Source: Alkalihalobacillus deserti | GTDB taxonomy: Bacteria > Bacillota > Bacilli > Bacillales > Bacillaceae_D | Length of the DNA: 64,000 nt | NCBI RefSeq assembly: GCF_020734105.1 | Contig: NZ_JAJAFR010000005.1 | Location: 124,001-188,000 of the forward strand | Direction of reading: 5' to 3' | Shown here: piece by piece, positions 9,773-21,122 of the stretch | Numbering within the stretch: the first letter of the stretch is position 1 | Layout: every line of letters begins with the position of its first letter | The notes under the pieces: generated by a model | What the model saw: only the letters and a program-made list of their open reading frames with translations | Database searches by the model: none | What the model was told of the DNA's origin: nothing | Translations under genes and position numbers: made by a program

Positions 9773-10315
9773 ATGAGCTTAAAGGCAATGGATAAAGAAG
9801 ATTTGCTAGAAATGTCTATGGTTGAGATTGCGTTTGAAATAATGAAAGAGTCAAAGAAACCTTTTGATTATTATGACCTAGTTAAACAAGTGGCAGCGAT
9901 CAAGAAAATGTCTGATGAACAATTAAATGAGCGTATTGCCTATTTATATACGGATATGAATATTGATGGCAGATTTCATTCTTTGGGAGATAATCGCTGG
10001 GGCTTGAAAAGTTGGTATCCGCTTGAGCAGTCTGAAGAAGAAATCACAACCCCTGTTAAACCTAAGAAAAAAGCTAAGGCAAAGGCTAAAGCCAAAGCTG
10101 ATCTTGATGATGTCGATACAATGGATGATGACTTCGAAGATTATGAAGATGAATATGAAGATTTGGAAGACGAACTTGATGAACTTTCTAATGATGAAGA
10201 CCTTGATGACGAGGACGACGACGATTTTGAAGATAAAGAAGAAGTCGATGACCTTGACACAGATGATGATGATGACATAGATGATGATTCAGATGATGAC
10301 GAGGAATTAAAATAA
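9773..10315 (+). CDS. rpoE: DNA-directed RNA polymerase delta subunit
   Basis: 180 residues: an N-terminal winged-helix (HARE-HTH) domain over about 90 residues, a short Lys-Ala-rich linker (KKKAKAKAKAKA), then a C-terminal tail of about 75 residues almost entirely Asp and Glu. This is the classic two-part architecture of Firmicute delta. It binds core RNA polymerase, speeds recycling and raises sensitivity to the initiating NTP concentration. ATG 9773 is chosen over the in-frame GTG at 9764 because GAAAGGACG ends at 9763. It is followed by pyrG as in B. subtilis. The repetitive GAT/GAA tail creates long Ser-rich antisense frames that are artefacts. Confidence 0.95.
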   Translation: MSLKAMDKEDLLEMSMVEIAFEIMKESKKPFDYYDLVKQVAAIKKMSDEQLNERIAYLYTDMNIDGRFHSLGDNRWGLKSWYPLEQSEEEITTPVKPKKKAKAKAKAKADLDDVDTMDDDFEDYEDEYEDLEDELDELSNDEDLDDEDDDDFEDKEEVDDLDTDDDDDIDDDSDDDEELK

Positions 10316-10342
10316 CAAGTCAATTTATCTAGTCTGATCCTC

Positions 10343-12123
<1,781 letters not shown>

Positions 12124-12135
12124 TAAATAAATGAG

Positions 12136-12174
12136 AAAAGCTGTTGAGAGAAAGGTCTCAACAGCTTTTTTTAA
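12136..12174 (+). terminator. terminator of pyrG
   Basis: AAAAGCTGTTGAGA pairs with TCTCAACAGCTTTT, followed by a T-run. Confidence 0.9.
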
Positions 12175-12325
12175 TTTGAATCTTCGAGGTAGTTTAAAAT
12201 GTAAACATTTGGAATAAACATGTAATTTCGAATTTAAGGATATAATAGCGAAATCAGTAATTTTCATAATCTAACAGCGAACAAAATTTTATCGGCAATA
12301 AATTCGAGCCTATTCGCGGTATTAT

Positions 12326-12372
12326 AAGAGCTTGTTCAAAAGGGGAAGAACTCCCTTTTTAAACAAGCTCAT
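12326..12372 (-). terminator. hairpin at the 3' end of ywjG
   Basis: GAGCTTGTT (12328-12336) pairs with AACAAGCTC (12362-12370), with AAAAGGG/CCCTTTT pairing inside. It lies just past the ywjG stop on the minus strand; the T-run is weak. Confidence 0.6.
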
Positions 12373-12398
12373 TAAGAAATATTTTCTGTCTACACCCC

Positions 12399-12926
12399 TC
12401 ACTCATACTCGCTTAAAAAATCAACAATTAATAAATGTAAGCAAAAATAGGTATAAAGAGCCATCAATGAAGCGGGGTAGCCAATCCGTTCACCAGAATC
12501 TGTCGGAACAAGGCTGTTACTGACATTTAAATCGATCAGGACATCCACGCAATCGCTCCACTGTTTTTCATGTACTTCTGTGCTTTGTGCGATGATCCCA
12601 ACAATTAAAACACCTTGCTCTGACAAGTGTTCGATGAGTTTCAACATCTCGCGGTCATGAGAGTATCTTGCCACTAATAGGACACGATCGGCAGCAGTTA
12701 GTTTAGCCATTTTTCCTTTTTCCAATAGCGGTTTTATATTCTCAAACTTTTCTTTTCCATAGAGGGCTTCGGCTGCAACAGCGGCCATCTCATCCTTCCC
12801 ATAAATATAGACGTTACCATCGCCAATTAGAGCTTGACTAAGCAATCGTGCCGCATCTTCCATGATGTTTTCATCAAGAGTATTGTTCATTAATCCGATT
12901 AATTGGGTTGTGAACATTTTTTGCAA
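12399..12926 (-). CDS. ywjG: DUF2529 family protein YwjG
   Basis: 175 residues. The middle resembles a sugar-isomerase (SIS-like) Rossmann fold (IGDGNVYIYGKDEMAAVAAEAL; VLLVARYSHDREML). It matches by position the B. subtilis gene ywjG (DUF2529), which lies convergent to pyrG and divergent from spo0F, exactly as here. Function unknown; a phospho-sugar binding role would fit the fold. The ATG at 12926 is preceded on the minus strand by AAGGAGG. It is the only core gene in this region on the minus strand. Confidence 0.75.
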   Translation of the reverse strand: MQKMFTTQLIGLMNNTLDENIMEDAARLLSQALIGDGNVYIYGKDEMAAVAAEALYGKEKFENIKPLLEKGKMAKLTAADRVLLVARYSHDREMLKLIEHLSEQGVLIVGIIAQSTEVHEKQWSDCVDVLIDLNVSNSLVPTDSGERIGYPASLMALYTYFCLHLLIVDFLSEYE

Positions 12927-13083
12927 GTAAATAAACCTCCTTTATGACAAACTAATCATGTGCATTATACCGTACTAAGAGGACAATAAAAAATAAATCA
13001 AACAATTAGTGACAGGGTTAGACATCATTTGTCGGACGGTTTTTAGTTTTACAAAGAAATAAGTGCAGGATTTAAAAGGAATG

Positions 13084-13090
13084 TGACGAA
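13084..13090. promoter_or_regulatory. 0A-box-like sequence upstream of spo0F
   Basis: TGACGAA matches the Spo0A box TGNCGAA, about 95 bp before spo0F. A related TGTCGGA is at 13030. B. subtilis spo0F is controlled by Spo0A and sigma-H, so this is plausible but short. Confidence 0.35.
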
Positions 13091-13182
13091 TAGTTAAAAG
13101 TTGTTGGAGTGTGTGAAGTATTTTAGCTTATCATTTAATTGTAAAATTAAATACACACCGAATTTGAGAGGAGTGATCTGGT

Positions 13183-13545
13183 ATGAAGAAAATACTAGTT
13201 GTAGATGATCAATATGGCATTCGTGTATTGCTTTGTGAAATTCTTCAAAAAGATGGTTACAAAATGTTTGATGCAGCGAATGGAGTACAAGCGTTGAAAA
13301 TTGTTGACCAAGAAAAACCTGATCTTGTTCTGCTCGACATGAAAATTCCAGGAATGGATGGTTTAGAAATTTTAAAACGCATTAAAGAAGATAATCCTCA
13401 AGTAGACGTCATTATGATGACAGCTTATGGCGAATTAAACTTAATTAATGAGGCCATGAGTTTAGGGGCGATTACTCATTTTGCAAAGCCATTTGATATT
13501 GATGATATTCGTGATGTGATCAAAAAAAGCTTAGTCGTATCATAA
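13183..13545 (+). CDS. spo0F: sporulation phosphorelay response regulator Spo0F
   Basis: 120 residues: a lone receiver domain without an output domain. The acidic pocket is VVDDQ (6-10), the phosphoacceptor Asp52 is in [11 protein letters not shown], the switch Thr is in MTAYGE, and the conserved Lys is in FAKPFD. It receives phosphate from sporulation kinases and passes it to Spo0B, then Spo0A. ATG 13183 follows GAGAGGAGTG. Divergent from ywjG and upstream of fba, as in B. subtilis. The near-identity of AYGELN and [10 protein letters not shown] to Spo0F makes the call firm and marks the host as a spore former. Confidence 0.95.
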   Translation: MKKILVVDDQYGIRVLLCEILQKDGYKMFDAANGVQALKIVDQEKPDLVLLDMKIPGMDGLEILKRIKEDNPQVDVIMMTAYGELNLINEAMSLGAITHFAKPFDIDDIRDVIKKSLVVS

Positions 13546-13819
13546 GTTAGTACAGCCTAAAATAAAACGCTTACTTAGAAAAACTTTCATAAACCCCCAT
13601 AGAAAAGCGTGTATTTTAAAGTAAATATGCTATAATGAACTCGTTCAATAATGGAGCCATTAAAGAATTTTATTTGTTTAGCAGTGCCCTTTTTTACATA
13701 GTTTTGGTGGATATTTAATCACGCAATCGGGTACCTTGTTAAATAGATGCGGCGTTTAGACCGATTGTACGATTTGATTCGTCATCTAGATTGGCTCTTA
13801 AAATGAAGGAGGATGTAGA

Positions 13820-14683
13820 ATGCCTTTAGTATCAATGAAAGACATGCTTATTAAAGCAAAGGCAGAAGGTTATGCGGTTGGTCAATTCAATCTAAATAAC
13901 CTTGAGTTTACTCAAGCAATTTTACAAGCAGCTGAGGAAGAAAAGTCTCCAGTTATTTGTGGTGTATCCGAAGGTGCAGCACGTTACATGGGTGGATTCA
14001 AATTTGTTGTGAAAATGGTTGAGGCACTTATGGAAGAGTATAAAGTAACTGTTCCTGTAGCGATTCACTTAGACCATGGTTCAAGCTTCGAGAAGTGTGT
14101 GGAAGCAATCCATGCTGGTTTCACTTCTGTTATGATTGATGGATCTCACCATCCTTTAGAAGAAAACATTGCGATTACAAAGCAAGTGGTAGCTGTCGCT
14201 CATACTCTTGGAGTGTCTGTTGAAGCTGAGCTTGGACGTATTGGTGGACAAGAAGACGATTTAATCGTTGACGATGCTGAAGCGGCATATGCGATTCCAG
14301 CTGAGTGTAAAGAGTTAGTTGAAGCAACTGGCGTAGACTGCTTTGCTCCGGCACTTGGATCTGTTCACGGACCTTACAAAGGTGAGCCGAATCTTGGTTT
14401 TGACCGCATGAAAGAAATTGATGGATTAGTTGGTATTCCACTAGTATTACATGGTGGTACAGGTATTCCAACCGCTGATGTCAAAAAAGCGATTGAATTT
14501 GGACATGCTAAAATCAATGTAAACACAGAAAGCCAAATCTCTGCTGCAGCTGCTGTTCGTGAAACACTTGCTGCTAAGCCGAATGAGTATGATCCACGTA
14601 AATTTTTAGGACCTGCTCGTGATGCGATTAAAGAAACAGTTAAAGGTAAAATGCGTGAATTTGGTTCTTCAAACAAAGCATAA
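13820..14683 (+). CDS. fba: class II fructose-1,6-bisphosphate aldolase
   Basis: 287 residues. Cleaves fructose-1,6-bisphosphate to DHAP and glyceraldehyde-3-phosphate using Zn. Metal/substrate motifs: [53 protein letters not shown] 13820 follows GGAGGATG. The long leader from about 13640 contains a TATAAT (13631-13636) with a poor -35. It is followed by a strong hairpin and then fsa, the usual Bacillus order. Confidence 0.95.
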   Translation: MPLVSMKDMLIKAKAEGYAVGQFNLNNLEFTQAILQAAEEEKSPVICGVSEGAARYMGGFKFVVKMVEALMEEYKVTVPVAIHLDHGSSFEKCVEAIHAGFTSVMIDGSHHPLEENIAITKQVVAVAHTLGVSVEAELGRIGGQEDDLIVDDAEAAYAIPAECKELVEATGVDCFAPALGSVHGPYKGEPNLGFDRMKEIDGLVGIPLVLHGGTGIPTADVKKAIEFGHAKINVNTESQISAAAAVRETLAAKPNEYDPRKFLGPARDAIKETVKGKMREFGSSNKA

Positions 14684-14692
14684 ATAGAGTTA

Positions 14693-14728
14693 CCATTAAA
14701 AGCAGTTCATTTGAACTGCTTTTAATGG
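14693..14728 (+). terminator. hairpin downstream of fba
   Basis: CCATTAAAAGCAGTTCA pairs perfectly with TGAACTGCTTTTAATGG (17 bp), with a TTTCAA tail. Confidence 0.8.
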
Positions 14729-14764
14729 CATTTCAATTAAGTCGCTTTTGTAAAAAAAGAAAAA

Positions 14765-14778
14765 TGTAAACGCTTTGA
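14765..14778. promoter_or_regulatory. cre-like site upstream of fsa
   Basis: TGTAAACGCTTTGA matches the CcpA consensus TGWAANCGNTNWCA at all but one position. It lies 40 bp before the fsa start, implying catabolite control. Confidence 0.55.
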
Positions 14779-14818
14779 TAAGATTCGACAAAAAAACATA
14801 TTGATGGGGGACACATAC

Positions 14819-15460
14819 ATGAAATTTTTTATTGATACGGCAAATGTTGAGGAAATTAAAGAAGCAAAAGCATTAGGAATTCTAGGTGGGGTAACGACCA
14901 ATCCATCACTAGTTGCGAAAGAAGGCGTAGATTTTCATGATCGTCTAAAAGAGATCACAAGTATTGTAACAGAAGAGTCAGTTAGTGCAGAGGTCATTGC
15001 ACTAGATGCAGAAGGAATGATTGCAGAAGGAAAAGAACTTGCAGCTATCGCTCCTAATATTACAGTGAAAGTGCCGATGACAACAGAAGGTTTAAAAGCA
15101 GTTCACGCATTTTCAGAGTTAGGCATAACAACGAATGTTACTTTAGTTTTTTCAGGGGTTCAAGCATTGCTAGCAGCTAGAGCAGGGGCTACGTATGTGT
15201 CGCCATTCCTTGGTAGACTTGATGATATTGGTCAAAATGGCTTGGAGCTAATCACTGAAATTGTTGAGATTTTCGACACACATCAAATTCCGACTCAAAT
15301 TATTGCTGCATCTGTTCGCCACCCAATTCATGTAACCGAATCAGCACGTCGAGGTGCTCATATTGCCACGATTCCTTTCAAAGTAATTCAACAACTTAGC
15401 AAGCATCCCCTTACGGATCAAGGAATTGAAAAATTTCTAGCGGATTGGAACAATCGTTAA
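14819..15460 (+). CDS. fsa: transaldolase-like fructose-6-phosphate aldolase
   Basis: 213 residues: the short TalC/FSA subfamily, not the 330-residue transaldolase. Schiff-base Lys84 is in [14 protein letters not shown] and the phosphate-site SVRHP are present. B. subtilis has the same gene (ywjH/tal) in the same place. Transaldolase versus FSA activity cannot be settled by eye. ATG 14819 follows GATGGGGGAC; an upstream in-frame ATG would sit within the RBS. A cre-like sequence lies just upstream. Confidence 0.88.
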   Translation: MKFFIDTANVEEIKEAKALGILGGVTTNPSLVAKEGVDFHDRLKEITSIVTEESVSAEVIALDAEGMIAEGKELAAIAPNITVKVPMTTEGLKAVHAFSELGITTNVTLVFSGVQALLAARAGATYVSPFLGRLDDIGQNGLELITEIVEIFDTHQIPTQIIAASVRHPIHVTESARRGAHIATIPFKVIQQLSKHPLTDQGIEKFLADWNNR

Positions 15461-15616
15461 GACGTAGTTCTTTAGCCTCGTCTGGAATTTTCACGCCAAT
15501 TCCGTTACAATCTAAGACATAATAACTCGTTACATTTTCATTGATATGGTTATAATGGAGGTAAAGAGAAAATTTATTGTGTCACTAGAGAAAGCACCAA
15601 TGGAAGGGATGCGGTT

Positions 15617-16900
15617 ATGGATAAATTAATGATTGAAGGCGGATATCCTCTAGAAGGAACAGTACAGATTAATGGAGCTAAAAACAGTGCAGTCGCGTTG
15701 ATTCCTGCTGCAATATTAGCCGATTCACTCGTAACCATTGACAATCTACCAGAAATTTCAGACGTTCATTTACTTGCTGAACTCTTGCAGGAAATTGGTG
15801 GAGAAGTGGAACTTAGCAAGCATGAAATTACAGTGAATCCTGCGAATATGATTTCCATGCCACTACCGAATGGACGAGTAAAAAAGCTACGTGCCTCTTA
15901 TTATTTAATGGGTGCCATGCTAGGGAAATTCAAAAAAGCGGTGATTGGTTTGCCTGGTGGTTGTAATCTGGGACCAAGACCAATTGATCAACATATAAAA
16001 GGATTTGAAGCATTAGGTGCAAAAGTAACTAATGAGCAAGGTGCCATCTATTTACGGGCAGATGAACTACGTGGCGCTCGTATTTATCTTGACGTTGTTA
16101 GTGTGGGTGCAACGATCAATATTATGCTTGCTGCTGTGAAAGCTAAAGGGCAAACGATTATTGAAAATGCAGCAAAAGAACCTGAGATTATTGATGTGGC
16201 GACATTGCTTACAAGCATGGGGGCTAGAATCAAAGGGGCAGGAACGAATGTCATTCGAATCGATGGAGTAGATTCCTTGTCTGGTTGCAGACATTCGATT
16301 ATCCCAGACCGAATTGAAGCCGGAACGTATATGATTTTAGCGGCTGCAATGGGACAAAAAGTGTTAATCGATAATATTATCCCTTACCATGTCGAATCAT
16401 TGATTGCCAAACTCAGAGAGATGGGTGTGGAGATTGAAGTTAGAGATGACCAGTTGTTGATACATAACAGCAAGGAGAAAAAAGGTGTTGATATAAAAAC
16501 ACTTGTTTACCCAGGTTTTCCAACTGACTTACAACAGCCATTTTCAAGTTTACTGACACAAGCGGAAGGTACTAGTATCGTCACAGATACGATCTACAAC
16601 GCTCGCTTTAAGCACATTGACGAGCTCAGAAGAATGGGTGCAAACGTAAAAGTTGAAGGGCGTTCTGCTATTATAAATGGTAAAGCAAGGTTACAAGGAG
16701 CTAAAGTTCGAGCAAGTGATCTCCGCGCAGGAGCTGCACTAGTCGTTGCTGGACTATTAGCAGAAGGAGTAACCGAAATTACCGGCCTTGAGCACATCGA
16801 CCGAGGCTACACCAATCTAGAAGAAAAACTAATCGGCCTTGGCGCAAAGATATGGCGAGAAAAGATGACAGAAGAAGAACTCGATCAAGTGAAAAGCTAA
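15617..16900 (+). CDS. murAB: UDP-N-acetylglucosamine 1-carboxyvinyltransferase
   Basis: 427 residues. First committed step of peptidoglycan synthesis: transfers enolpyruvate from PEP to UDP-GlcNAc. The catalytic, fosfomycin-target Cys116 lies in [13 protein letters not shown], and NGAKNSA near residue 20 binds substrate. Position after fsa matches the second B. subtilis paralogue (murAB/murZ). ATG 15617 follows GGAAGGGATGCGG. Its TAA falls inside the first arm of a long hairpin that opens a tandemly duplicated repeat element. Confidence 0.93.
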   Translation: MDKLMIEGGYPLEGTVQINGAKNSAVALIPAAILADSLVTIDNLPEISDVHLLAELLQEIGGEVELSKHEITVNPANMISMPLPNGRVKKLRASYYLMGAMLGKFKKAVIGLPGGCNLGPRPIDQHIKGFEALGAKVTNEQGAIYLRADELRGARIYLDVVSVGATINIMLAAVKAKGQTIIENAAKEPEIIDVATLLTSMGARIKGAGTNVIRIDGVDSLSGCRHSIIPDRIEAGTYMILAAAMGQKVLIDNIIPYHVESLIAKLREMGVEIEVRDDQLLIHNSKEKKGVDIKTLVYPGFPTDLQQPFSSLLTQAEGTSIVTDTIYNARFKHIDELRRMGANVKVEGRSAIINGKARLQGAKVRASDLRAGAALVVAGLLAEGVTEITGLEHIDRGYTNLEEKLIGLGAKIWREKMTEEELDQVKS

Positions 16901-17036
16901 CGTAAAAAGGGCGGTTTTCCCTTTTTACGTTAGCTGAAGCGATGAGCGGAGCCGCTGCAAAGATCTTAAGCCAGTTGCGAGCGGGTTTCTCGCGACAGGC
17001 GCGCAGCGTGCAGAGCTATCGCCATGATTTAAACAA
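16896..17036 (+). repeat. structured intergenic repeat element, copy R2 (first of tandem pair)
   Basis: Opens with a 16-bp perfect hairpin (16896-16911 with 16919-16934, loop CGGTTTT) that may end murA transcripts. It is followed by the core GCGATGAGCGGAGCCGCTGC, an inner stem GTTGCGAG/CTCGCGAC with one wobble pair, and GGCGCGCAGCGTGC...ATCGCC. Nothing coding lies in 16901-17338. Confidence 0.7.
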
Positions 17037-17177
17037 GCTAACGTAAAAAAGGGCGGTTTTCCCTTTTTTACGTTAGCTGAAGCGATGAGCGGAGCTGCTG
17101 CAAAGATCTTAAGCTAGTTGCGAGCGGGTTTCTCGGTGAGAGGCGCGCAACGTGCAGAGCCATTGCCATGATTTAGA
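17037..17177 (+). repeat. structured intergenic repeat element, copy R3 (second of tandem pair)
   Basis: A near copy of 16896-17036 displaced by exactly 141 bp. The hairpin stem gains one A:T pair on each side (17037-17053 with 17061-17077), so the added base is compensated. The inner stem right arm is damaged (CTCGGTGAG). The arm ends AGCCATTGCC. Confidence 0.7.
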
Positions 17178-17338
17178 TTAGAAAAAGTTTTTATCAGATA
17201 AGTATGACCAAGAGCAAGAAGTTTTACTGTTTTATAATAAGGCTATGAATCTAGCCGCTTTCTGGTATTTTCAAGTCGTACGCTAGCAGAGCGAAGCCAT
17301 TATAGTTAATGTAGTTGATATAACGAGGGGGAGACAGC

Positions 17339-18304
17339 ATGGAAAGAAGTTTATCAATGGAGTTAGTGCGTGTCACGGAAGCGGCCGCATTAGCATCTGG
17401 ACGTTGGATGGGACGAGGCAATAAGGATGAAGCAGACCGCGCGGCAACTGAAGCAATGCGTGATGTATTCGACACGATCCCAATGAAGGGAACCGTTGTA
17501 ATTGGTGAAGGAGAGATGGACGAGGCACCTATGCTTTATATAGGTGAAAAGCTTGGAAATGGGTATGGTTCTCGTGTAGATGTCGCTGTTGATCCATTAG
17601 AAGGAACGAATATCGTTGCTTCTGGTCAATGGAATGCATTAGCTGTTCTTGCGATTGCTGATCACGGCAACCTCTTGCACGCTCCTGATATGTACATGGA
17701 TAAAATTGCAGTAGGGCCAGAATCAGTTGGGAAAGTGGACATTAACGCTCCAGTTCTTGATAACTTAAAAGCTGTCGCTAAAGCAAAAAATAAAGATATT
17801 GAAGATCTAGTTGTATCAATTTTATATCGCGAACGCCATGAAAAAATGATTCACGAAATTCGCCAAGCTGGAGCTAGAATTAAGCTGATGTCTGACGGAG
17901 ATGTAGCGGCTGCTTTGAATACAGCATTTGGGGATACAGGTGTAGATATCATGTTAGGTTCTGGCGGAGCACCTGAGGGCGTCATCGCTGCTGTAGGGTT
18001 GAAATGTCTTGGTGGTGAGCTGCAAGGGAAGCTTTTACCTGCAAATGACGAAGAGCTTGAACGTTGCAAGAAGATGGGTATTGCAGATGTGAATAAAGTG
18101 CTTTTAATGGATGATCTTGTGGCAGGTGATGATTGTATTTTTGCGGCAACGGGCGTAACAGATGGAGAGCTTTTAAAAGGCGTTCGTTACCACGGTAGTG
18201 CTGCAACCACACAATCGCTGGTTATGCGTGCTAAATCAGGAACAGTACGTTTCGTAGATGGAAAACACAGTATGAAAAAGAAGCCAGATCTTGTTATTCG
18301 TTAA
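17339..18304 (+). CDS. glpX: class II fructose-1,6-bisphosphatase
   Basis: 321 residues, full length. Gluconeogenic removal of the 1-phosphate from fructose-1,6-bisphosphate, metal dependent. Motifs: [24 protein letters not shown] for metal binding, and [12 protein letters not shown] 17339 follows GAGGGGGAGACAGC. The murA-glpX-rho order matches other Bacillus. A TATAAT is at 17233-17238 without a good -35. Followed by an intrinsic terminator. Confidence 0.93.
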   Translation: MERSLSMELVRVTEAAALASGRWMGRGNKDEADRAATEAMRDVFDTIPMKGTVVIGEGEMDEAPMLYIGEKLGNGYGSRVDVAVDPLEGTNIVASGQWNALAVLAIADHGNLLHAPDMYMDKIAVGPESVGKVDINAPVLDNLKAVAKAKNKDIEDLVVSILYRERHEKMIHEIRQAGARIKLMSDGDVAAALNTAFGDTGVDIMLGSGGAPEGVIAAVGLKCLGGELQGKLLPANDEELERCKKMGIADVNKVLLMDDLVAGDDCIFAATGVTDGELLKGVRYHGSAATTQSLVMRAKSGTVRFVDGKHSMKKKPDLVIR

Positions 18305-18316
18305 CTTATAGTCTTT

Positions 18317-18358
18317 AGGAAAGCTGGAGTTACACAAAATCTAGCTTTCCTTTGTTTT
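18317..18358 (+). terminator. terminator of glpX
   Basis: AGGAAAGCT pairs with AGCTTTCCT, followed by TTGTTTTATT. Confidence 0.85.
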
Positions 18359-18721
18359 ATTCGTCAGAAAACGAATGGTAGAATATTACACTGCTTACAA
18401 TGAGTGGATTCCTCGTGTAGATAAACAGTCATTATTCACTTTTAAAATAAATCTTTTCTAGAAATGATAAATAACAACCTTGAATATTATCATTATTTGT
18501 GGTTAAAATAGACTATATGTTCGTTTTATAATTTTTTTTCACCGATCGTATCTCCAGAACTCTCCATTCGAGACATTTTCCTTAAAGGTTTTAATTTGGT
18601 AAACAAGAATGAGAATTCCAAAATGAAAATTAAGAAATAGTTAGTAAATAGTTAAATTCCATGTACTAACGGGGAAGCCTGTTTAGTCACGGATTTATAA
18701 ATAAAGAAGCGTGGTGTAACA
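18359..18721 (+). promoter_or_regulatory. rho leader region
   Basis: An AT-rich 360-base stretch without a gene. TTAAAA (18503-18508), 18 bp, TATAAT (18527-18532) is the best promoter-like pair, followed by T8. The long untranslated leader fits the autoregulated rho leader of B. subtilis, but no specific element is recognised. Confidence 0.35.
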
Positions 18722-19990
18722 ATGGGAGTGAATATTGCAGATCTAGGGAATATGAAGCTTAAAGAACTCTATGAACTTGCTAAGGAATACAAAGTTTCCT
18801 ATTACAGTAAATTAACAAAAAAAGAATTAATCTTTGCCATTTTAAAAGGACAAGCAGAGCAGGATGGCTTATTGTTTATGGAAGGTGTTTTGGAAATCAT
18901 TCAGTCAGAAGGCTTCGGTTTCTTAAGACCGATTAACTACATGCCTAGTTCTGAAGATATTTATATTTCCGCTTCACAAATCCGCCGTTTTGACTTGAGA
19001 AATGGTGACAAGGTTTCAGGTAAAGTAAGACCACCAAAAGAAAATGAACGTTATCACGGATTGTTACATGTGGAAGCCGTAAACGGCAATGCTCCTGAAA
19101 CATCACGGGATCGTCCTTACTTTCCAGCTTTGACACCTCTTTATCCTGAACAAAAAATCAATCTTGAAACAGCACCGGGTCGCGTTTCTTCACGAATTAT
19201 TGATATGATATCACCCGTTGGCTTTGGACAACGTGGTTTGATTGTAGCGCCGCCTAAAGCAGGAAAAACATCTTTGATGAAAGAAGTTGCAAACAGCATT
19301 GCTGAAAATCATCCTGATGTTGACCTCATCGTATTGTTAATTGATGAGCGTCCGGAAGAAGTAACAGACATTGAACGTTCAGTGAAAGCAGAAGTCGTCA
19401 GCTCTACTTTTGACGAGGTTCCAGAAAACCATATTAAAGTAGCCGAACTAGTCCTTGAACGTGCGATGCGTTTGGTTGAACATAAAAAAGACGTGGTTAT
19501 CTTAATGGATAGTATTACTCGTTTAGCTAGAGCCTATAATTTAGTCATTCCGCCGAGTGGCCGGACGTTATCTGGTGGTATTGACCCAGCTGCGTTCCAT
19601 CGCCCAAAACGCTTCTTTGGTGCGGCTCGTAACATTGAAGAAGGTGGTAGCTTAACGATTTTAGCAACTGCGTTAGTTGAGACAGGCTCACGTATGGATG
19701 ATGTCATTTACGAGGAGTTTAAAGGGACAGGAAATATGGAATTGCATCTTGATCGTAAGCTTGCTGAACGCCGTATCTTCCCTTCTATTGATATTCGTCG
19801 TTCGGGTACTCGTAAAGAGGAACTGCTTATGCCAAAGAAACAGCTTGATAAGCTATGGGCGATTCGTAAGACGATGAGTGATTCACCAGAATTTGTCGAC
19901 CAATTTATCAAACGCGTAAAAGAAACGAAAACGAACGCAGACTTCTTTGAGGCGATGGAAGAAGAAATGAATCGAAATAAAAAACGGTAG
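18722..19990 (+). CDS. rho: transcription termination factor Rho
   Basis: 422 residues. Hexameric RNA-dependent ATPase. N-terminal Rho-N helical segment ([13 protein letters not shown]), cold-shock-like RNA-binding domain with GFGFLRP, then the RecA-like ATPase with Walker A at about 176-184 (APPKAGKTS) and the Q/R-loop region. ATG 18722 matches the known N-terminal pattern; the nearest SD (GTGGTG) is poor, consistent with translational control. It has the short N-terminal domain typical of Bacilli. Confidence 0.95.
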   Translation: MGVNIADLGNMKLKELYELAKEYKVSYYSKLTKKELIFAILKGQAEQDGLLFMEGVLEIIQSEGFGFLRPINYMPSSEDIYISASQIRRFDLRNGDKVSGKVRPPKENERYHGLLHVEAVNGNAPETSRDRPYFPALTPLYPEQKINLETAPGRVSSRIIDMISPVGFGQRGLIVAPPKAGKTSLMKEVANSIAENHPDVDLIVLLIDERPEEVTDIERSVKAEVVSSTFDEVPENHIKVAELVLERAMRLVEHKKDVVILMDSITRLARAYNLVIPPSGRTLSGGIDPAAFHRPKRFFGAARNIEEGGSLTILATALVETGSRMDDVIYEEFKGTGNMELHLDRKLAERRIFPSIDIRRSGTRKEELLMPKKQLDKLWAIRKTMSDSPEFVDQFIKRVKETKTNADFFEAMEEEMNRNKKR

Positions 19991-20090
19991 ATAAACGTTT
20001 TTCTATTTATGATTTAGGACGTCACTATCAAAGTAGTGAAAAGGGAATATCCAGTACAACCACATTTTTCTAACAAGCATTTATCCAATT

Positions 20091-20133
20091 GCTTGAAAAT
20101 GGAGTTGCATTTTCAAGCCTGGCTTGTTATAAT
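20091..20133 (+). promoter_or_regulatory. rho hairpin overlapping the rpmE promoter
   Basis: GCTTGAAAATG (20091-20101) pairs with CATTTTCAAGC (20108-20118). TTGCAT (20105-20110), 17 bp, TATAAT (20128-20133) forms a promoter that begins inside the hairpin. Confidence 0.6.
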
Positions 20134-20197
20134 TTCGACATGTGTGATTTAGATAACTCTGTTTCGAAAAGATTCAGGGCAAAAGGAGATGAAACAA

Positions 20198-20443
20198 ATG
20201 AAACAAGACATTCACCCAAAATACCAGAAAGTGGTATTCCAGGATACAAGCACAGGTTTCAAGTTTTTAACAGGTTCTACAAAGGGATCTGCTGAAACAA
20301 TTGAGTGGGAAGATGGTAACACATACCCACTTTTAAAAGTTGAAGTTAGTGCAGACTCTCATCCGTTCTACACTGGTAAGCAAAAGCTTAACGATGTTGG
20401 CGGACGTGTTGATAAGTTCAAGAAGAAATACAAGATGAAGTAA
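20198..20443 (+). CDS. rpmE2: 50S ribosomal protein L31, type B (zinc-free)
   Basis: 81 residues. Contains the L31 signature [13 protein letters not shown] but no CxxC zinc ribbon, and has the type B features [15 protein letters not shown] and [19 protein letters not shown] 20198 (MKQDIHPKY) has AAAGGAG at proper spacing; the ATG at 20189 lies within the SD. In B. subtilis the rho-adjacent gene is the Zn-binding type A rpmE, and the type B gene (ytiA) is elsewhere under Zur. Here the type B form occupies the rho-adjacent slot. Confidence 0.9.
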   Translation: MKQDIHPKYQKVVFQDTSTGFKFLTGSTKGSAETIEWEDGNTYPLLKVEVSADSHPFYTGKQKLNDVGGRVDKFKKKYKMK

Positions 20444-20456
20444 AATTGGATAGTGA

Positions 20457-20490
20457 ACAGGCAAGCGCGAAGCTCTTGCCTGTTTTTTTT
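20457..20490 (+). terminator. terminator of rpmE
   Basis: ACAGGCAAG pairs with CTTGCCTGT, followed by eight T. Confidence 0.92.
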
Positions 20491-20560
20491 GCTCATATTA
20501 CTCATAATAAGAGTAGAAAATTCTAATGAATAATTTGTTGTGTGGGGGAATGAAGATGTC

Positions 20561-20839
20561 ATGAAACAAGATGGCTAGGTTGAAGTCATTTGTGGAAGTA
20601 TGTTTTCAGGTAAGTCAGAAGAGCTTATTAGAAGAGTTCGTCGGGTTAGCTTTGGAAAACTGAATGTGCAAGTGTTTAAGCCAGAATTGGACAACCGTTA
20701 TAGTGAAGAGGAAGTGGTCTCACATAATGGTACGAAAGTCGTTGCGACTCCTGTGAAAAGATCTGTAGATATATTGGAATTGATCAAAGCCGATACACAA
20801 GTGGTCGCTGTTGATGTTTTGTTCCCAATCTATTCATGA
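20561..20839 (+). pseudogene. tdk: truncated chromosomal thymidine kinase
   Basis: From ATG 20561 the frame reads MKQDG, then TAG (20576-20578) where Tdk normally has Trp, then [20 protein letters not shown] with the intact P-loop. Homology continues to DTQVVAVD (about 20815) and then breaks into an unrelated LFPIYS and a stop. So the gene has both a nonsense codon and loss of everything after the Walker B region, about 60% of the protein. The position after rho-rpmE is the usual tdk site in Bacillus. The break coincides with the start of an AT-rich accessory segment carrying a recombinase and another TK. No 3' part was found downstream before prfA. Confidence 0.85.
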
Positions 20840-20981
20840 TTAAAATAATAGTAAACATAATAGTTTAATCCATGCTATATAGGATCTAAGATAGTAGACG
20901 CTCATAGGGGGTTGTATACTATCTTCTTTGTGTACTATTATATAGGAACATGTGTTTGATAAGGGCGGGGAAGTGATTGGC

Positions 20982-21107
20982 TTGAAAAAAAAGACATACC
21001 GATTAAAGGTAGAAAAGTCCTTAATAAAAAGTAGTCCAACAGATGATTGGCATATGTCCTCCCAGTACCATAGCTGTTCTTACTACAGGATTCTAACCAG
21101 TCATTAA
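20982..21107 (+). pseudogene. possible N-terminal remnant of a recombinase gene
   Basis: TTG 20982, with GGGCGGGGAAGTG upstream, opens 41 codons (MKKKTYRLKVEKSLI...), rich in Lys and ending at TAA 21105. It directly precedes the recombinase catalytic domain, which lacks its own N-terminal DNA-binding domain. It may be the detached start of that gene. Not recognised on sequence alone. Confidence 0.3.
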
Positions 21108-21122
21108 CTTCTTAGTAGTAAA

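Noticed and set aside
10141..10323. Ser-rich antisense reading frame opposite rpoE
   Set aside because: It is the mirror of the GAT/GAA-rich delta tail; no RBS and extreme composition.
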